NCBI RefSeq assembly: GCF_000472385.1
Contig: NZ_AWZU01000003.1
Location: forward strand, 62,137 to 126,136
Origin: Bradyrhizobium sp. ARR65
GTDB lineage: Bacteria; Pseudomonadota; Alphaproteobacteria; Rhizobiales; Xanthobacteraceae
Direction: 5' to 3'
DNA: 64,000 nt
Part shown: positions 27,713 to 37,264 of the stretch, piece by piece
How positions within the stretch are numbered: the first letter of the stretch is position 1
Layout of the letters: each line of letters opens with the position of its first letter
Translations under genes and position numbers: made by a program
Notes under the pieces: generated by a model
What the model was told of the DNA's origin: nothing
What the model saw: only the letters and a program-made list of their open reading frames with translations
The model's database searches: none

Positions 27713-28531
27713 CTACTCCTGGCCGGACAACAGGCGCCGTAAATGCACGCCAGCGATCTCGCGGCGGTACCAGGCGCTGCCCAGCGCATCGTCCACGGGC
27801 GAGGTGCCTTCGGTGATCGCTGAAGCAGCGGCGCTGATGCTGGAGGCATCGAGCGGGCGGCCCTCGAGCGCGCGTTCGGCGGCTCTGGCGCGAATGGGCA
27901 TGGGTGCCATCGAGCCGAGCGCGAGGCGCGCGTCGAGCAGCCGGCCACTGCTCAGGGGCACGTAGGCCGCGAGCGTGATGACCGACCCGCCTTTCGGCCT
28001 GATCCGCGTGATCTTGCGATAGCGGAACGCCTCCGAGTTCGTCGGTTTCTGGCAGGAAATCGAGATGACGAGACTGCCGGCTTGCCGATCCCGTGATTGC
28101 AGAAATTCCTCGATCGGCACATTGCGTGCGCCGAAGCCGCCCTGCACGGTAACCGTCGCATCCAGCGCCAGCAGCGCGACTGTGAAATCGCCGTAAGGGT
28201 TGGGCGCGAACAGATTGCCGCCGACCGTCCCCATATTACGCACGGCAGGTCCGCCGATCGAGCGCGCCGGGGCGTGCAGGAACGCAAGGTCGCGCTCGGC
28301 AAGGATTTTTGCAAAAGTCACGCCGGCGCCGATCGTCACCCGCGGCCCCGCCGCGTCGATACGCCGCAACGCATGATCGTTGGCGCGCACGATGGTCGAA
28401 ATCGAAATATCGCCTTCGTTCAGGGCGCGCATGACCAGCGTGCCGCCGCCAAGGTAACGCGCGGCCCGGTCCGATGACAGCGCGGATGCGGCTTCGCCTG
28501 CGCTGCCAAATGTCTTCACCGTGATCGGCAT
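27713..28531 (-). CDS. Molybdenum hydroxylase medium subunit, FAD-binding
   Basis: 272 residues of the CoxM/XDH FAD-binding family. Flavin contacts include YLGGGTLVMRALN near the N-terminus and the diagnostic NMGTVGGNLFAPNP loop, followed by the CO-dehydrogenase flavoprotein C-terminal domain (RITRIRPKGG-like segment, later LALGSMAPMPIRA). It starts 14 bp after the SRPBCC gene. The ribosome-binding site is weak (GAGAGCGGA). Confidence 0.93.
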   Translation of the reverse strand: MPITVKTFGSAGEAASALSSDRAARYLGGGTLVMRALNEGDISISTIVRANDHALRRIDAAGPRVTIGAGVTFAKILAERDLAFLHAPARSIGGPAVRNMGTVGGNLFAPNPYGDFTVALLALDATVTVQGGFGARNVPIEEFLQSRDRQAGSLVISISCQKPTNSEAFRYRKITRIRPKGGSVITLAAYVPLSSGRLLDARLALGSMAPMPIRARAAERALEGRPLDASSISAAASAITEGTSPVDDALGSAWYRREIAGVHLRRLLSGQE

Positions 28532-28544
28532 GATGTATCCGCTC

Positions 28545-28988
28545 TCATGCGGCCTCCTTAAGATGCGCCCGTATGGCCTCGAACCCGGCCTGGTAGATCT
28601 GCTCAGCGACCATTTGAGTGATGGTTTGCGCGTCCTCCGACTTGGTCGTGAATCGCGATTCCCAGTGCCAGAAGGTGCGGTCGCCGTCGGTAACCGGGAG
28701 CAGGCGGACATGGGCTACATAATTGAACATCGGGATCGGCGTATCGAGCAGGCAATAAGAGAAGGTCTGCTCGAGATCGGAGAGCGCCAGCAGCTGCTCG
28801 CGTAGCTCCGCACCGTCCTTCAACTTGAACCGACGCACACAGCCGATCTTGTCGGACGGCTGCGCTCGCTCGATAGTGCTGCTCGCGACCGCCGGATGCC
28901 AATGGTCGTGACCGTTGAAATCGCGCAGCACATTCCACACCGCATCGGTCGGTGCGTCGATGATCGTGCTCTTGACCACATGCGGCAA
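28545..28988 (-). CDS. SRPBCC (START-like) protein, CoxG-like, copy 2
   Basis: 147 residues of the polyketide cyclase/dehydrase-like SRPBCC fold (VWNVLRDFNGHDHWHPA, then DKIGCVRRFKL and a C-terminal helix). It is a paralogue of the gene just upstream (2-bp gap) with the same order of motifs. In CO dehydrogenase clusters an SRPBCC protein (CoxG) recruits the enzyme to the membrane; a like role is plausible beside this Mo hydroxylase and flotillin. Ligand-binding or cyclase activity is the alternative. Confidence 0.82.
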   Translation of the reverse strand: MPHVVKSTIIDAPTDAVWNVLRDFNGHDHWHPAVASSTIERAQPSDKIGCVRRFKLKDGAELREQLLALSDLEQTFSYCLLDTPIPMFNYVAHVRLLPVTDGDRTFWHWESRFTTKSEDAQTITQMVAEQIYQAGFEAIRAHLKEAA

Positions 28989-28990
28989 GG

Positions 28991-29428
28991 TTAGCCTCCG
29001 AATGCCCGCTTCAGCGCGTCAAATCCGCCCTGGAACACGCCACTGCCGATATTGTTGATGAGCTCGGCCTCGCGCTCCGGCGCGCAATCGAACTCCGCGG
29101 TCCACTCCAGGAACGTCTTGTCGCCGTCGGTCACCGGCGTGAGCCGCAGCGTCGCGACATAGTTCTCCACCCCCATCGGCGACTCCAGGATCGAGTATGT
29201 GCAGAACATGTCGTAGTCGGAGAGCCCAAGCAGCTTCTCACGGATGCGATCGCCGTTACGCAGGCGAAAATCGCGCACGCAGCCGATCTTGTCGGCAGGC
29301 TCGCCGCCCTCGATCCGGCTCTCCGCAATCGCCGGGTGCCAGTTGGGTAGACCATTGAAGTCGCGCACGCGCGCCCAGACGCGATCGTTGCGGGCATTGA
29401 CGACGGAGGACACGTAGACTCTTGCCAT
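28991..29428 (-). CDS. SRPBCC (START-like) protein, CoxG-like, copy 1
   Basis: 145 residues, paralogous to the next gene: VWARVRDFNGLPNWHPA, DKIGCVRDFRL and PVTDGDKTFLEW correspond to VWNVLRDFNGHDHWHPA, DKIGCVRRFKL and PVTDGDRTFWHW. The fold has a large hydrophobic pocket. It begins 7 bp after the flotillin gene. The two copies have diverged mainly in the last helix, so they probably have different partners or ligands rather than being redundant. Confidence 0.82.
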   Translation of the reverse strand: MARVYVSSVVNARNDRVWARVRDFNGLPNWHPAIAESRIEGGEPADKIGCVRDFRLRNGDRIREKLLGLSDYDMFCTYSILESPMGVENYVATLRLTPVTDGDKTFLEWTAEFDCAPEREAELINNIGSGVFQGGFDALKRAFGG

Positions 29429-29435
29429 AACGGCC

Positions 29436-32336
29436 TTAGCCTTTCTTGCGCGGGCTGCGCTCCGTGGGCGCCTCGGCAGGGGCGGCCTCCGCCGACGGCG
29501 GGACGGCCTTGCTGTCGCTCGCGCCTTTGCGGGCCGAATCCCTTATGCCTTGCATGTCACGCGCCTCGCGGATCAGGCCCGGCATCTTGGCAAGGCTGCC
29601 GCCTTCGACGCCGATGTCAGAGAGGATGGAGTCGATCAGCGGCGCCTGCACCCGGTAGCGCAGCGCTGAGTCGATCACCTCGTCGGTTGCGCTGCGACCA
29701 GAGCCATTGACGTGGCCATTGCCGTTGAGGCCGTCGACCTGCAGGATGCGGATGCCTTCGATCTTCTCCATCGGCTTGACGCTTTCGCGCACGATGCCCT
29801 CGATGCGGTCGAGCAGCTTTCGGCGGAACAGCGAGTAGCGGGCCTGGTCGGTGAGGACGTTCTCGGCCTCATTGAGCAGCCTCTGCGCTTCGGCCTCGAC
29901 CGCCGCGCGCACACGCTCGGCTTCTGCCCCGATGCGGGTCTCCTCGGCCTGTTTCTCGGCGAGCAACACCTCGACCGTCTTGCGCCGCTTGGCAATCTCG
30001 CTCTCCCGCGCCGTCACCACGCGCTCGGCGGCCTCCGTTGCGCGCATTCGCGCTTCCTCGGCCGCGGCTCTGGCCGCGGACTCCTCAAGCGATTTCTGAT
30101 GGATGGCGATAGCTTTTTCCATCATCGCCGTCTCGACGTCACGCTCCCGGCTGACTTCCAGCTTGCGCAGATCACGCTCGCGGCCGATCCGCGCCTCGTC
30201 GAGCCCGCGATCGGAGGCGATGCGGGCTCGCTCGACCTCCTCGCGCGAAGCGATCTCGGCTTCCTGCAGCGACTGCACGCGCGCGATTTCGAGCTGCTCG
30301 GTGGCGCGGCGCCGCTCCAGCCTTGCCGCATCGAGCGCCTGCTCGCGCGAGACGTCGGTGGTTTCGACCTCCTTGCGGGCCATGATCTCGGCCTGTCTGA
30401 CCTGGCGGTCGGCGTCAACGCGCTCGGCGCGTTTGGCAGAGAGTGCAATGACGCGCTCCTCGTCGGCGATCTCGATCGTCTTTTTCTGCTCGATGTTGAG
30501 GATTTCGCGGGTCTTCGACGAGGCGATGCGCTCGGATTCCAGTGCCAATTCAACGCCGATCCGCTGCCGCTCGATGGCGTCGCGGCGCTTGAGCTCGGCG
30601 GCTTCGATTGCCTCGGTTCGCTCGATCTCCAGCGATCGCGTTTCCCGCTCGGCGCGGATGCGCTCGGCCGCGACAGCCTTTTCCTGGGCGATACGGGCGG
30701 CTTCGATAGCCTCGCGAGACGCGATATCGGCTTCCTCGACCGCGCGGTTGCGCGCGATCTCGAGCGAGCGGACGCGCTCCTCCAGTGCGATACGCGAGGC
30801 TTCGGTAGTCTCTCGCGCGGCGATGCCGGCGACCTCGATCGCCTGATTGCGCTCGATCTCGAGCTTGCGGGTCGCGTGTTCGGAAGAGATGCGCTCGGCG
30901 GCAAGCGCTCGCTCGCGCGCGATCCGGGCCGTCTCGACCGCGCGCTGCGCCTCGATCTCGGCTTCCTGGATAGCGCGCACCTGCGCGATCTCGAGCGCAC
31001 GCGTTTTCTCGTCGGAGGCGATGCGGTCTGCGTTGACCGTCGTGGTCTGGGCGATGCGCGCCCGTTCGGTCGCCTCGCGCGCCGCGATTTCGGCTTCTTC
31101 GACGATGCGGGTGCGCTCAATCTCGCGACGACGGGTCTCTTCCTCGTTGGCGATGCGGGCATCTGTGACGACGCGATCCTGCTGGATCCGCGCCTTCTCG
31201 ACCGCTTCGCGCGCGGCGATCTCGGCTTCCTCCACCGTGCGCATGCGCTCGATATCGTGCTGACGCACCTCGCGTTCGGACGCGATGCGTGCGGTATCTA
31301 CGGCGCGCTGATTGGCGATCCGGGCCTTCTCCACTTCCTCGCGCGCGACGAGCTCCTTCTCCTCGATGGCCCGTGTGCGCTCGATCTCCTTCTGGCGAGT
31401 TTCGCGCTCGGAGGCGATGCGTGCTTCCGCGATGGCCTGCTCATTGGTGATGCGAGCCTTTTCGATCGCCTCGCGCGCGGCGATCTGCGCCTGCTCGGCT
31501 TCGGTCTCGCGCAACGCGCGCTCGCGCGCCACTTCCGTGCGCTGCAACGCGCGGCGCATCTCGATGTCGCGCTCCTGCTCAAGCCGCGCGGTTTCGCTCT
31601 CGCGCTCGATCTCAAGCGCCTGCCGTTCGGCTTCGAGATTGCGGGAGCGGATCTTGATCATCGAGTCCTGTTCGATGTCGTTGCGCAGCTTGCGCTTGGC
31701 TTCGATGTCTTCCATCAGACGGGTGAGGCCCTCGGCATCGAAACGGTTCGACGGGTTGAAGAATTCGAGATCGGTCTGGTCGAGATCAGTGATGGCGACT
31801 GATTCGAGCTCGAGGCCGTTTAGCGCCAGGGCTTCGGCGGCCGCAGCTTTGACGCGCGCGACATATTCCCCGCGCTGCTCGTGCATCTGCTCCATGGTCA
31901 TTTCGGAAGCGACGGAGCGGATGGCAGAAACGAATTTGCCGGACAAGAGCGCATGCAGCTTCTCGGGTTCCATGGTACGGCGGCCGAGGGTGGCGGCGGC
32001 GATCGCCACGGCTTCGCGCGTCGGCTGCACGCGAACATAGAAGTCGGCCTCGATGTCGACGCGCATGCGGTCCCGGGTGATCACCGCATCCTGCTTGGCG
32101 CGTACGATGCCCATCGGCAGGACATTCATATTGACGGGCGTGTAGTCGTGGATGAACGGCAGCACGAAGGCGCCGCCATTGATCACTACGCGTTCGCCAA
32201 GAAAGCCGGTGCGGACGAAGGAGATCTCCTTGGATGAGCGTTGATAGAGCCAGTTCACGATGTAGACGCCGATCACGATCAGAATGATCGCGACGATCAG
32301 CCAGAGGATCAATTGACCAATGAGAAACCCTGACAT
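29436..32336 (-). CDS. Giant flotillin/band 7 (SPFH) protein with a long tandem-repeat coiled coil
   Basis: 966 residues, about twice normal bacterial flotillin length. Residues about 7-30 form one membrane segment, about 35-200 the SPFH/band 7 domain (GERVVINGGAFVLPF, LNGLELESVAITDLDQTDLEFF), and about 205-830 a very long charged helix. From 287 to about 627 it is built of 44-residue units, each four 11-residue repeats of the type A-R-E-A-I-E-K-A-R-I-x. The C-terminal 130 residues hold a flotillin-like tail and a Gly/Asn-rich linker. It probably scaffolds a membrane platform on which the neighbouring oxidoreductase or transporter sits. Its RBS is followed 22 bp after the TIM-barrel gene. Confidence 0.88.
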   Translation of the reverse strand: MSGFLIGQLILWLIVAIILIVIGVYIVNWLYQRSSKEISFVRTGFLGERVVINGGAFVLPFIHDYTPVNMNVLPMGIVRAKQDAVITRDRMRVDIEADFYVRVQPTREAVAIAAATLGRRTMEPEKLHALLSGKFVSAIRSVASEMTMEQMHEQRGEYVARVKAAAAEALALNGLELESVAITDLDQTDLEFFNPSNRFDAEGLTRLMEDIEAKRKLRNDIEQDSMIKIRSRNLEAERQALEIERESETARLEQERDIEMRRALQRTEVARERALRETEAEQAQIAAREAIEKARITNEQAIAEARIASERETRQKEIERTRAIEEKELVAREEVEKARIANQRAVDTARIASEREVRQHDIERMRTVEEAEIAAREAVEKARIQQDRVVTDARIANEEETRRREIERTRIVEEAEIAAREATERARIAQTTTVNADRIASDEKTRALEIAQVRAIQEAEIEAQRAVETARIARERALAAERISSEHATRKLEIERNQAIEVAGIAARETTEASRIALEERVRSLEIARNRAVEEADIASREAIEAARIAQEKAVAAERIRAERETRSLEIERTEAIEAAELKRRDAIERQRIGVELALESERIASSKTREILNIEQKKTIEIADEERVIALSAKRAERVDADRQVRQAEIMARKEVETTDVSREQALDAARLERRRATEQLEIARVQSLQEAEIASREEVERARIASDRGLDEARIGRERDLRKLEVSRERDVETAMMEKAIAIHQKSLEESAARAAAEEARMRATEAAERVVTARESEIAKRRKTVEVLLAEKQAEETRIGAEAERVRAAVEAEAQRLLNEAENVLTDQARYSLFRRKLLDRIEGIVRESVKPMEKIEGIRILQVDGLNGNGHVNGSGRSATDEVIDSALRYRVQAPLIDSILSDIGVEGGSLAKMPGLIREARDMQGIRDSARKGASDSKAVPPSAEAAPAEAPTERSPRKKG
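30456..31478 (-). repeat. Tandem 132-bp (44-codon) repeats inside the flotillin gene
   Basis: Eight imperfect units encode residues 287-627. Units begin at residues 287, 331, 375, 419, 463, 507, 540 and 584. All are 44 residues except the one at 507, which is 33, that is, one 11-residue block short. Divergence is enough that units are easier to see in protein than in DNA. Confidence 0.85.
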
Positions 32337-32358
32337 AGTCGTTCTCCTCTAGAGTCGA

Positions 32359-33192
32359 TCAGCGCACGCCGATCGCCTTGAATTTGCGGACTTGATCCGT
32401 GAGCGCCCGCTCTACCGGCAGCCGCTCCATCGAGGAGGCGCCATAGAAGCCGTGGCAATGGCGGGTGTTCTTCATGATGAAATCGGCATGCTCGGGATCG
32501 GCGATCGGGCCGCCATGCGCGAGCACGAGGATCTTTGGATTGATGCTCAGCGCCGCGGCAGCCCAGGTGTCGATGCGCTTCGGGCAGTCTTCCAGCTTCA
32601 GCGCCGTGTGCGCGCCGATCGATCCGCCTGTCGTGAGGCCGAGATGGCAGACGATGATGTCGGCCCCGGCAATCGCCATCGCCGCGGCTTCCTTCTCGGT
32701 GAACACGTAGGGCGTCGTCAGCATGTTCTTCTCATGCGCTTTCGCGATCATCTCGATTTCGAGCGCGTATGACATGCCGGTTTCCTCGAGATTGGCGCGG
32801 AAGGTGCCGTCGATCAGCCCGACGGTCGGAAAGTTTTGCACGCCCGAAAAGCCGAGCGCCTTCAGTTGGTCGAGGAAGAGATCCATGTCGCGGAACGGAT
32901 CGGTGCCATTGACACCCGCGAGCACCGGCGTCTTGGTCACGATGGGCAGCACCTCCGCCGCCATTTCGACCACGATGGCGTTGGCGTCGCCGTACGGCAT
33001 GAGCCCGGCGAGCGAACCGCGTCCGGCCATGCGATAGCGCCCCGAGTTGTAGATGACGATGAGGTCGACGCCGCCGGCCTCTTCGCATTTGGCCGAGAGA
33101 CCGGTGCCGGCGCCGCCGCCAACGATCGGCTGGCCGCGGGCGACCATGTCGTGAAATTTCTCCAGGACTTCTCCGCGTTCAAACATGGCCAT
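32359..33192 (-). CDS. TIM-barrel protein of the phosphoenolpyruvate hydrolase-like / Tm-1 C-terminal family
   Basis: About 277 residues. It begins [12 protein letters not shown], has [42 protein letters not shown] and [12 protein letters not shown], the marks of the family annotated as TIM-barrel signal transduction or PEP hydrolase-like. The same fold is the C-terminal half of the tomato antiviral protein Tm-1. Two starts are possible (33192 and 33186); GAGG precedes the first. It overlaps the end of the LivF/Tm-1-like fusion by 14 nt, strong evidence of coupling. The biochemical activity is unknown. Confidence 0.85.
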   Translation of the reverse strand: MAMFERGEVLEKFHDMVARGQPIVGGGAGTGLSAKCEEAGGVDLIVIYNSGRYRMAGRGSLAGLMPYGDANAIVVEMAAEVLPIVTKTPVLAGVNGTDPFRDMDLFLDQLKALGFSGVQNFPTVGLIDGTFRANLEETGMSYALEIEMIAKAHEKNMLTTPYVFTEKEAAAMAIAGADIIVCHLGLTTGGSIGAHTALKLEDCPKRIDTWAAAALSINPKILVLAHGGPIADPEHADFIMKNTRHCHGFYGASSMERLPVERALTDQVRKFKAIGVR

Positions 33193-35413
33193 GGTTATAC
33201 CTCGCCGCCCTACGCCGTCCGCCTGCGCGCCCGAGCAGGCTTCGGAACGTGCTGACAATGGCGACGGCGAACTCGGGATCGTTGATGTTGTGCCTGACAC
33301 GAATGAGCTGGCGGGTGCTGGTCTGGCGCACCGTGCGCTCCAGCGCGCGAAACAGCGCTGCATCTGCTTCCGGGTCCCAGAACGGCTGGCCCGGCGCATC
33401 GAGCGCGGACACGCCACCCTCCGGCAGGAAGAAGCGCACCGGGCCGTCCATCTGGTTGAGCCGTTCGCCGATCCAGCGCCCCATGCGCTCGTTCTCCTCC
33501 GGCGTGGTCCGCATCAAGGTGACTTGAGGATTGTGGACATGGAATTTGCGCTTGGCGTAACGCTCGGGGACGGTGTCCGGCGCGCCAAAATTGACCATGT
33601 CGAGCGCGCCCGTGGCGCCGACATAGGGCACGCGTTTTCGGATGATCGCACCGAGGCGATCTTCAGTTGCCGGAAACACGCCGCCCATCAGGAGATCGCA
33701 GACCTCGGTCGTAGTGAGGTCGATCACTGCGGCGAGCTGACCCGATTCGACGAGCTTCTCCATCGAACGGCCGCCGACGCCGGTGGCGTGAAACACCAGA
33801 CATTCGAACTCGTCGTGGAGATCGGCTGCGATCTTCTGCACGGCCGGCGTCGTTACGCCGAACATGGTGATCCCGACCGCGGGAAGCGTCGTGCCCGCGT
33901 TGCGCTCAAAGCCCGCGCGCTGATCGAGCCGGGCCTTTACCATGCCGACCAGCGCATTGGCGCCGTTGGCAAGCACCGCGCGCGAGATCGAGTTCAGCCC
34001 CTGCACGTCGGTCACCGAATACATCATGGTGATGTCGGCAGGCCCGACATAGGGGCCGACATCGCCCGAGGCGACTGACGAAATGATGAGCTTCGGTACG
34101 CCGACGGGCAGGGCGCGCATCCCGGGGGCGACCAGCGAGGCGCCGCCCGAGCCGCCGGCCGAGATAATGCCGGCGATATTGCCCTGGCGGCGCACCCAAT
34201 TCGCAAAGGCTTCCGCCATCGCTGTTACCGCGGCACCGCGATCGTGACCGAACACGGCCGCGCCGCCGCGCCCGTGATTGAGCGCGATTTCCTGCGCCGT
34301 GATGTCGCAGGTCGACGGCTTGCCGCTGGTCGAGAGATCGACGAGCCGCGTTCGCAGCCCACTTGCGGCGATGATGTCGCGGATGTAGCGCAGCTCGGTA
34401 CCCTTGGTGTCGAGCGTTCCGGCGATCAACACGACCGGCGGTCCGGATGTCTGGGCAAGCGGTGCTTCGCGTCGCTGCCGCACCTCCTCGATGCGCGCTA
34501 CGCCGGTCGAGAGCGTCCGTGCCGCGGCCTCAATCCGAGCGATCGGCACCGGTTGCGACCAGCGCGTCGGCAGCGTGGGGTTGGAGATATAGACGCGAAC
34601 AGGTCCTTTGGGGCGCGCGGGCTGCGGCGCGCGGTCCGTCTCGGCCCGCTGCGGCTCGGCCGCAATATCCGGATCGATGTCCGCATGCAGCCCGACGCCG
34701 AGCAGGCGCTGTTGCAGGTCACGGTCGGCGGCAAGCCGCTCGGACTCGATGATGCGGTTGACACGTCCGTTGACCATGACCGCGACGTTGCGCGACACGG
34801 CTGTCGCCACTCCGATATTCTGCTCGATCACCAGCACGGAGATGTCGCCGTCCTCGCCGAGCCGCACCAGCATCTCCTCGACCTGGGCGACGATCACGGG
34901 CGCGAGACCCTCTGTCGGTTCATCCATGATCAGGAGATGCGGATTCGTCAGAAGCGCGCGCGAGATCGCCAGCATCTGCTGCTCGCCGCCGGAGAGCTGG
35001 CCGCCGCTATGGTTCTTGCGCTCGCCAAGGCGCGGGAAAGTCTCGTAGATGCGCTCGACCGTCCAGGGTCCGCGCCTAATCCCTGCGGCGAGCTGCAAAT
35101 GCTCGTCGACGCTGAGCGAGCGCCACAGCCTCCGTCCTTGCGGGACATAGCCAATGCCAAACCGCGCGATCGCCGCCGGCGCCAAGCCAGTGATATCTTC
35201 GCCACGCACGCGCACCGAACCGCCGCTCGGGCTCAGCAGCCCCATGATGGCGTTGCACAGCGTCGTCTTGCCCATGCCGTTGCGGCCGACCACCGAGAAT
35301 ACGCCGCGATCGAGCGTCAGGTTGATCCCTTGCAGCGCATGCGAATGGCCGTAATAGACGTCGAGGCCCTTCACCTCGAGCGCGGGCACGGAGGAGCGGC
35401 GGACATCATTCAT
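33179..35413 (-). CDS. LivF-type ABC ATPase fused to a Tm-1-like ATP-binding (UPF0261) domain
   Basis: 744 residues. Residues 1-245 are a complete LivF ATPase: Walker [10 protein letters not shown] at 43-51, signature LSGGE at 140-144, Walker B LLIMDEP at about 160-166. A Pro/Ala-rich linker follows (about 246-322). Residues about 325-735 are a Tm-1-like/UPF0261 domain starting [15 protein letters not shown], with [30 protein letters not shown] and the C-terminal HNINDPEFA. It joins a transporter motor to a domain of unknown enzymology. It overlaps LivG by 8 nt and the TIM-barrel gene by 14 nt. Confidence 0.9.
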   Translation of the reverse strand: MNDVRRSSVPALEVKGLDVYYGHSHALQGINLTLDRGVFSVVGRNGMGKTTLCNAIMGLLSPSGGSVRVRGEDITGLAPAAIARFGIGYVPQGRRLWRSLSVDEHLQLAAGIRRGPWTVERIYETFPRLGERKNHSGGQLSGGEQQMLAISRALLTNPHLLIMDEPTEGLAPVIVAQVEEMLVRLGEDGDISVLVIEQNIGVATAVSRNVAVMVNGRVNRIIESERLAADRDLQQRLLGVGLHADIDPDIAAEPQRAETDRAPQPARPKGPVRVYISNPTLPTRWSQPVPIARIEAAARTLSTGVARIEEVRQRREAPLAQTSGPPVVLIAGTLDTKGTELRYIRDIIAASGLRTRLVDLSTSGKPSTCDITAQEIALNHGRGGAAVFGHDRGAAVTAMAEAFANWVRRQGNIAGIISAGGSGGASLVAPGMRALPVGVPKLIISSVASGDVGPYVGPADITMMYSVTDVQGLNSISRAVLANGANALVGMVKARLDQRAGFERNAGTTLPAVGITMFGVTTPAVQKIAADLHDEFECLVFHATGVGGRSMEKLVESGQLAAVIDLTTTEVCDLLMGGVFPATEDRLGAIIRKRVPYVGATGALDMVNFGAPDTVPERYAKRKFHVHNPQVTLMRTTPEENERMGRWIGERLNQMDGPVRFFLPEGGVSALDAPGQPFWDPEADAALFRALERTVRQTSTRQLIRVRHNINDPEFAVAIVSTFRSLLGRAGGRRRAARYNHGHV

Positions 35414-36188
35414 GGCCGCCTCCGAGATAGAGTTCCTGCACCTCCGGATCGGATTCGATCTCGCGCGGCAGGCCTTCCTTGAAGATGCGGCCGTTGTGCA
35501 TCATCGTGACGTTCTCGACCACGCGCAGTGCCACATCCATGTCGTGCTCGATGATGATGTAGCCGATATGGGCGGGCAGCGCGGTCAGGATCTCGATCAG
35601 CTCCAGTCGCTCCGTGGGCGACAGCCCCGCCGCCGGTTCGTCGAACAGGATGAAGCGCGGCGCGCCGGCGAGGGCGAGGGCGATTTCGAGCTGGCGCTGC
35701 TGTCCGTGCGCAAGCTCGGCGACGCGCTGATCCTTGACCGCGCTCAAATGCACGGCCTGGACCAGCGCTTCGGCCGACTGCATCAGCGCATCGTTCTGGC
35801 TGGGACGCAGCATGGAAAAGCGTCCGCGCGAAACGCCGCGGCAGGCGAGATAGACATTGTCCTGCACTGTAAGCCCGGGAAACAGGGCGGAGATCTGGTA
35901 AGTGCGGCGCAGGCCGCGGCGGATACGCTCATAGGGCGGGAAATGCGTGATGTCCTCGCCGAAGAAGCGGATAGTGCCGGAGGAGGGCGGGAAGTCGCCT
36001 GTGATGCAGTTGAACAGCGTGGTCTTGCCGGCGCCGTTCGAGCCGAGCACCGCGCGCCGCTCACCCGGCCTCACGGTGATTGTGACGTCGGTCAGCGCGG
36101 CGAGCGCGCCGAACATCCGAGTGACGCCGCGAAGCTCGAGTGCAGCTCCGGCGCCGACGGCCGAGAGACGCTGTGCGAAGCTATCCAT
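35406..36188 (-). CDS. LivG-type ABC transporter ATPase
   Basis: 260 residues. Walker A GSNGAGKTT, the Q-loop region, an unusual signature region ELAHGQQRQLEIA in place of LSxGQ, Walker B FILFDEPAAGL and the switch IIEHDMDVAL are visible. With the LivF-type fusion it powers the LIV-type importer of the array. It overlaps both neighbours by 8 nt. The signature starts AHGQQ, as in many LivG/UrtD proteins. Confidence 0.93.
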   Translation of the reverse strand: MDSFAQRLSAVGAGAALELRGVTRMFGALAALTDVTITVRPGERRAVLGSNGAGKTTLFNCITGDFPPSSGTIRFFGEDITHFPPYERIRRGLRRTYQISALFPGLTVQDNVYLACRGVSRGRFSMLRPSQNDALMQSAEALVQAVHLSAVKDQRVAELAHGQQRQLEIALALAGAPRFILFDEPAAGLSPTERLELIEILTALPAHIGYIIIEHDMDVALRVVENVTMMHNGRIFKEGLPREIESDPEVQELYLGGGHE

Positions 36189-37263
36189 GGCCGTGACGCC
36201 TGCTTGTGCCGACCGAAGCGGATCGGCTGCGCTTCCAGCGCTCCCAAAGCCCGATTACTCCATCGGAGGACCAGAACACGATGGCAAGGAAGCCAAGCCC
36301 GATCAGAAGGCGGAAGCGGTTGCCGTCCAGCCCGATCCTGACCAGGAAGTCGAGCGCGAAGGTGCGCAGGATGACGAAGATGAAGGCACCGATGAACGGC
36401 CCAATCGGCCGCGTGATGCCGCCGACGACGGCGATGATCAGGATGTCGATGGCGGCCCCGACGCTGACCGAGCCCGGTGCGATCTGCCTGTAGTTCCAGA
36501 CCTGCAGTATGCCGCCGAGCGCGGCGACGAAAGAGGCGAAAGCGTAGGCCGCGACGCGATGCGCGTTGACATTGAAGCCGAGCGCGGCCATGCGGCGCGG
36601 ATTATCGCGCACCCCTTGCAGCGCAAGCCCAAACGGGGCACGCGACAGATATTCGATCGCGAAGTAGCAGAGCGCCGCAACCGCGAGCACCACATAATAG
36701 AATGGTATGTCGGCGCGCCAGTCGACGCCCCAGAAGTGCGGAGTTGCGATGGTGTTGATGCCAGTGTGACCATTGAAGAGCGGCCAGTTCTGGTTGGTGA
36801 AATAGAAGAAGGCTGCGGCGATCGCGAGCGTGATCATGATGGTGTAGATGCCAGCGGTACGGACCGCCAGCGCGCCACCAAGCGTGCCGAAAATGGTTGC
36901 GAGCGCCAGTGCCATCGGTGTTGCCAGCCACCAGGGCCAGCCCAGGCTGATGTTCGCGCTCGCGCTCGTGCCGAAGATGGCATACATGTAGCCGGCAAAG
37001 CCTGCGATGGTGAGCTGCATCAAGCTTACCATGCCGCCATAGCCTGCGAGAAACATCAGGCTGAGCGCGACAATTCCGAGGATCAGCGTGGTGGCGAAGA
37101 TCTCGATCAGGAAGAAGCCGTTGGCGATCAGCGGCATGATCAGCAGAAGGGTGGCAACGATCCAGGCGGCCGGATTGTTGATCTCCGGCCAGGTGCGGAT
37201 GGATGGGCGCGCCGCAATCGTAGGCGGGGTCGCGTGAGCGTGGGCGCCGTGGCTTAGCGACAT
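36181..37263 (-). CDS. LivM-type ABC transporter permease
   Basis: 360 residues with many hydrophobic segments typical of LivM. Family motifs AGYGGMVSLMQLTIAGFAG (the LivM signature region) and RDNPRRMAALGFNVNAHR (the cytoplasmic EAA-like loop that contacts the ATPases) are present. The His-rich N-terminus SHGAHAHATP is unusual for the family. It starts 1 bp after the end of the LivH-type gene. Confidence 0.93.
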   Translation of the reverse strand: MSLSHGAHAHATPPTIAARPSIRTWPEINNPAAWIVATLLLIMPLIANGFFLIEIFATTLILGIVALSLMFLAGYGGMVSLMQLTIAGFAGYMYAIFGTSASANISLGWPWWLATPMALALATIFGTLGGALAVRTAGIYTIMITLAIAAAFFYFTNQNWPLFNGHTGINTIATPHFWGVDWRADIPFYYVVLAVAALCYFAIEYLSRAPFGLALQGVRDNPRRMAALGFNVNAHRVAAYAFASFVAALGGILQVWNYRQIAPGSVSVGAAIDILIIAVVGGITRPIGPFIGAFIFVILRTFALDFLVRIGLDGNRFRLLIGLGFLAIVFWSSDGVIGLWERWKRSRSASVGTSRRHGHG

Positions 37264-37264
37264 G

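Noticed and set aside
29712..31802. A 696-codon open frame antisense to the flotillin gene, and several shorter ones in the same place
   Set aside because: It mirrors the repetitive GC-rich coiled-coil coding sequence on the other strand, shows Leu/Arg/Asp bias without domain motifs, and the minus-strand gene is clearly real.
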